NCBI GenBank assembly: GCA_036510655.1
Contig: DATCDQ010000114.1
Location: forward strand, 1 to 11,906
Source: Rathayibacter_A sp036510655
GTDB taxonomy: Bacteria > Actinomycetota > Actinomycetes > Actinomycetales > Microbacteriaceae
DNA: 11,906 bases
Reading direction: 5' to 3'
Part shown: in pieces, positions 11,770-11,906 of the stretch
Layout: every line of letters begins with the position of its first letter
How positions within the stretch are numbered: position 1 is the stretch's first letter
Translations under genes and position numbers: made by a program
The notes under the pieces: generated by a model
Seen by the model: the letters and a program-made list of their open reading frames with translations, nothing else
Told to the model about the DNA's origin: nothing
Databases searched by the model: none

Positions 11770-11906
11770 TACTACAGTCGCGTTTGTGGGGTGTGGCCGC
11801 GGGCCTTGTAATGGCATAGCTGGGCGCGGTGTTGGTGTTTTCGTCGCCAGAGGGAGCAGCGGATCACGTGGTGTGGATTGTGGTCTCGGTGCCATGCGAT
11901 CCGTGT
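11770..11906 (-). mobile_element. End of an IS701-like insertion sequence, cut by window edge
   Basis: The transposase frame ends at 11772. The sequence CTAG (11766-11769) immediately before TACTACAGTCGCG fits the YTAR target that I recall for IS701-family elements, so the element edge is placed at about 11770. The other end, its inverted repeat and the second CTAG copy lie beyond the right edge, so the boundary is provisional. Confidence 0.5.
11772..11906 (-). CDS. Transposase, C-terminal 44 residues, IS701-like
   Basis: The minus-strand frame enters at the right edge and stops at TAG 11774-11772. The last residues include RIAWHRDHNPHH, then SLWRRKHQHRAQLCHYKAR. The W-x-RR-(R/K)-HQ-x-RA-x(3)-HY-x-(A/R)-R pattern is, from memory, typical of the C-terminal tail of IS701-family DDE transposases. 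The stop lies within 2-4 nt of the proposed element edge, which would put it inside the terminal repeat. The catalytic domain is outside the window, so activity cannot be judged. Confidence 0.65.
   Translation of the reverse strand, partial: TRIAWHRDHNPHHVIRCSLWRRKHQHRAQLCHYKARGHTPQTRL

Overview
The window is high-GC DNA of an actinobacterium, most likely a member of the Microbacteriaceae (Micrococcales). This rests on codon and GC bias, actinobacterial protein families (a DapC-like aminotransferase, a Pro/Ala-rich membrane-anchored HtrA-type protease, a lipoprotein/PKD-like pair) and many start codons placed exactly where a leaderless transcript would begin. Taxonomy is inferred from remembered family features; no search was run.

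Left part (1-1449): the end of an integrated mobile element, probably an integrative conjugative element or prophage, next to an initiator tRNA-fMet gene. On the minus strand lie a small excisionase-like helix-turn-helix gene, an unknown gene, and a DUF2637 (SpdB-type) membrane protein that runs off the left edge. On the plus strand an XRE repressor is transcribed divergently. The 97-bp region between the two start codons carries a perfect inverted-repeat operator and a direct repeat. The repressor frame runs through the tRNA terminator and 44 nt into the tRNA gene on the opposite strand, so its last 14 residues are antisense tRNA. No integrase is visible; it may lie left of the window.

Middle (1450-7418): a 21-bp-arm intergenic palindrome; a nitrilase-superfamily amidohydrolase (plus); a convergent DapC-like aminotransferase (minus); a lipoprotein gene overlapping a secreted PKD-like protein gene; and an HtrA-like membrane serine protease with a very long Pro/Ala/Gln-rich cytoplasmic tail, followed by a strong stem-loop.

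Right part (7484-11906): a tight three-gene operon of an ExoA-like glycosyltransferase, a CDP-alcohol phosphatidyltransferase and a second GT2 glycosyltransferase, which together suggest synthesis of a cell-envelope glycolipid or polymer. It is followed by a small conserved gene with its own promoter and a convergent EcsC-like gene. The last 450 bp form an accessory scar: GAAGCGCCACC-type repeats, a 38-residue gene resembling the C-terminus of actinobacterial MazE-type antitoxins, and the 3' end of an IS701-like transposase running off the right edge next to a CTAG tetranucleotide.

A window-wide regularity: seven gene starts (974-, 1072+, 1680+, 3968+, 10347+, 11456-, 11632+) sit exactly 6 nt after a TANNNT -10 hexamer, as expected for leaderless mRNAs. 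The starts at 3754-, 4510+ and 5479+ have clear Shine-Dalgarno sequences instead.
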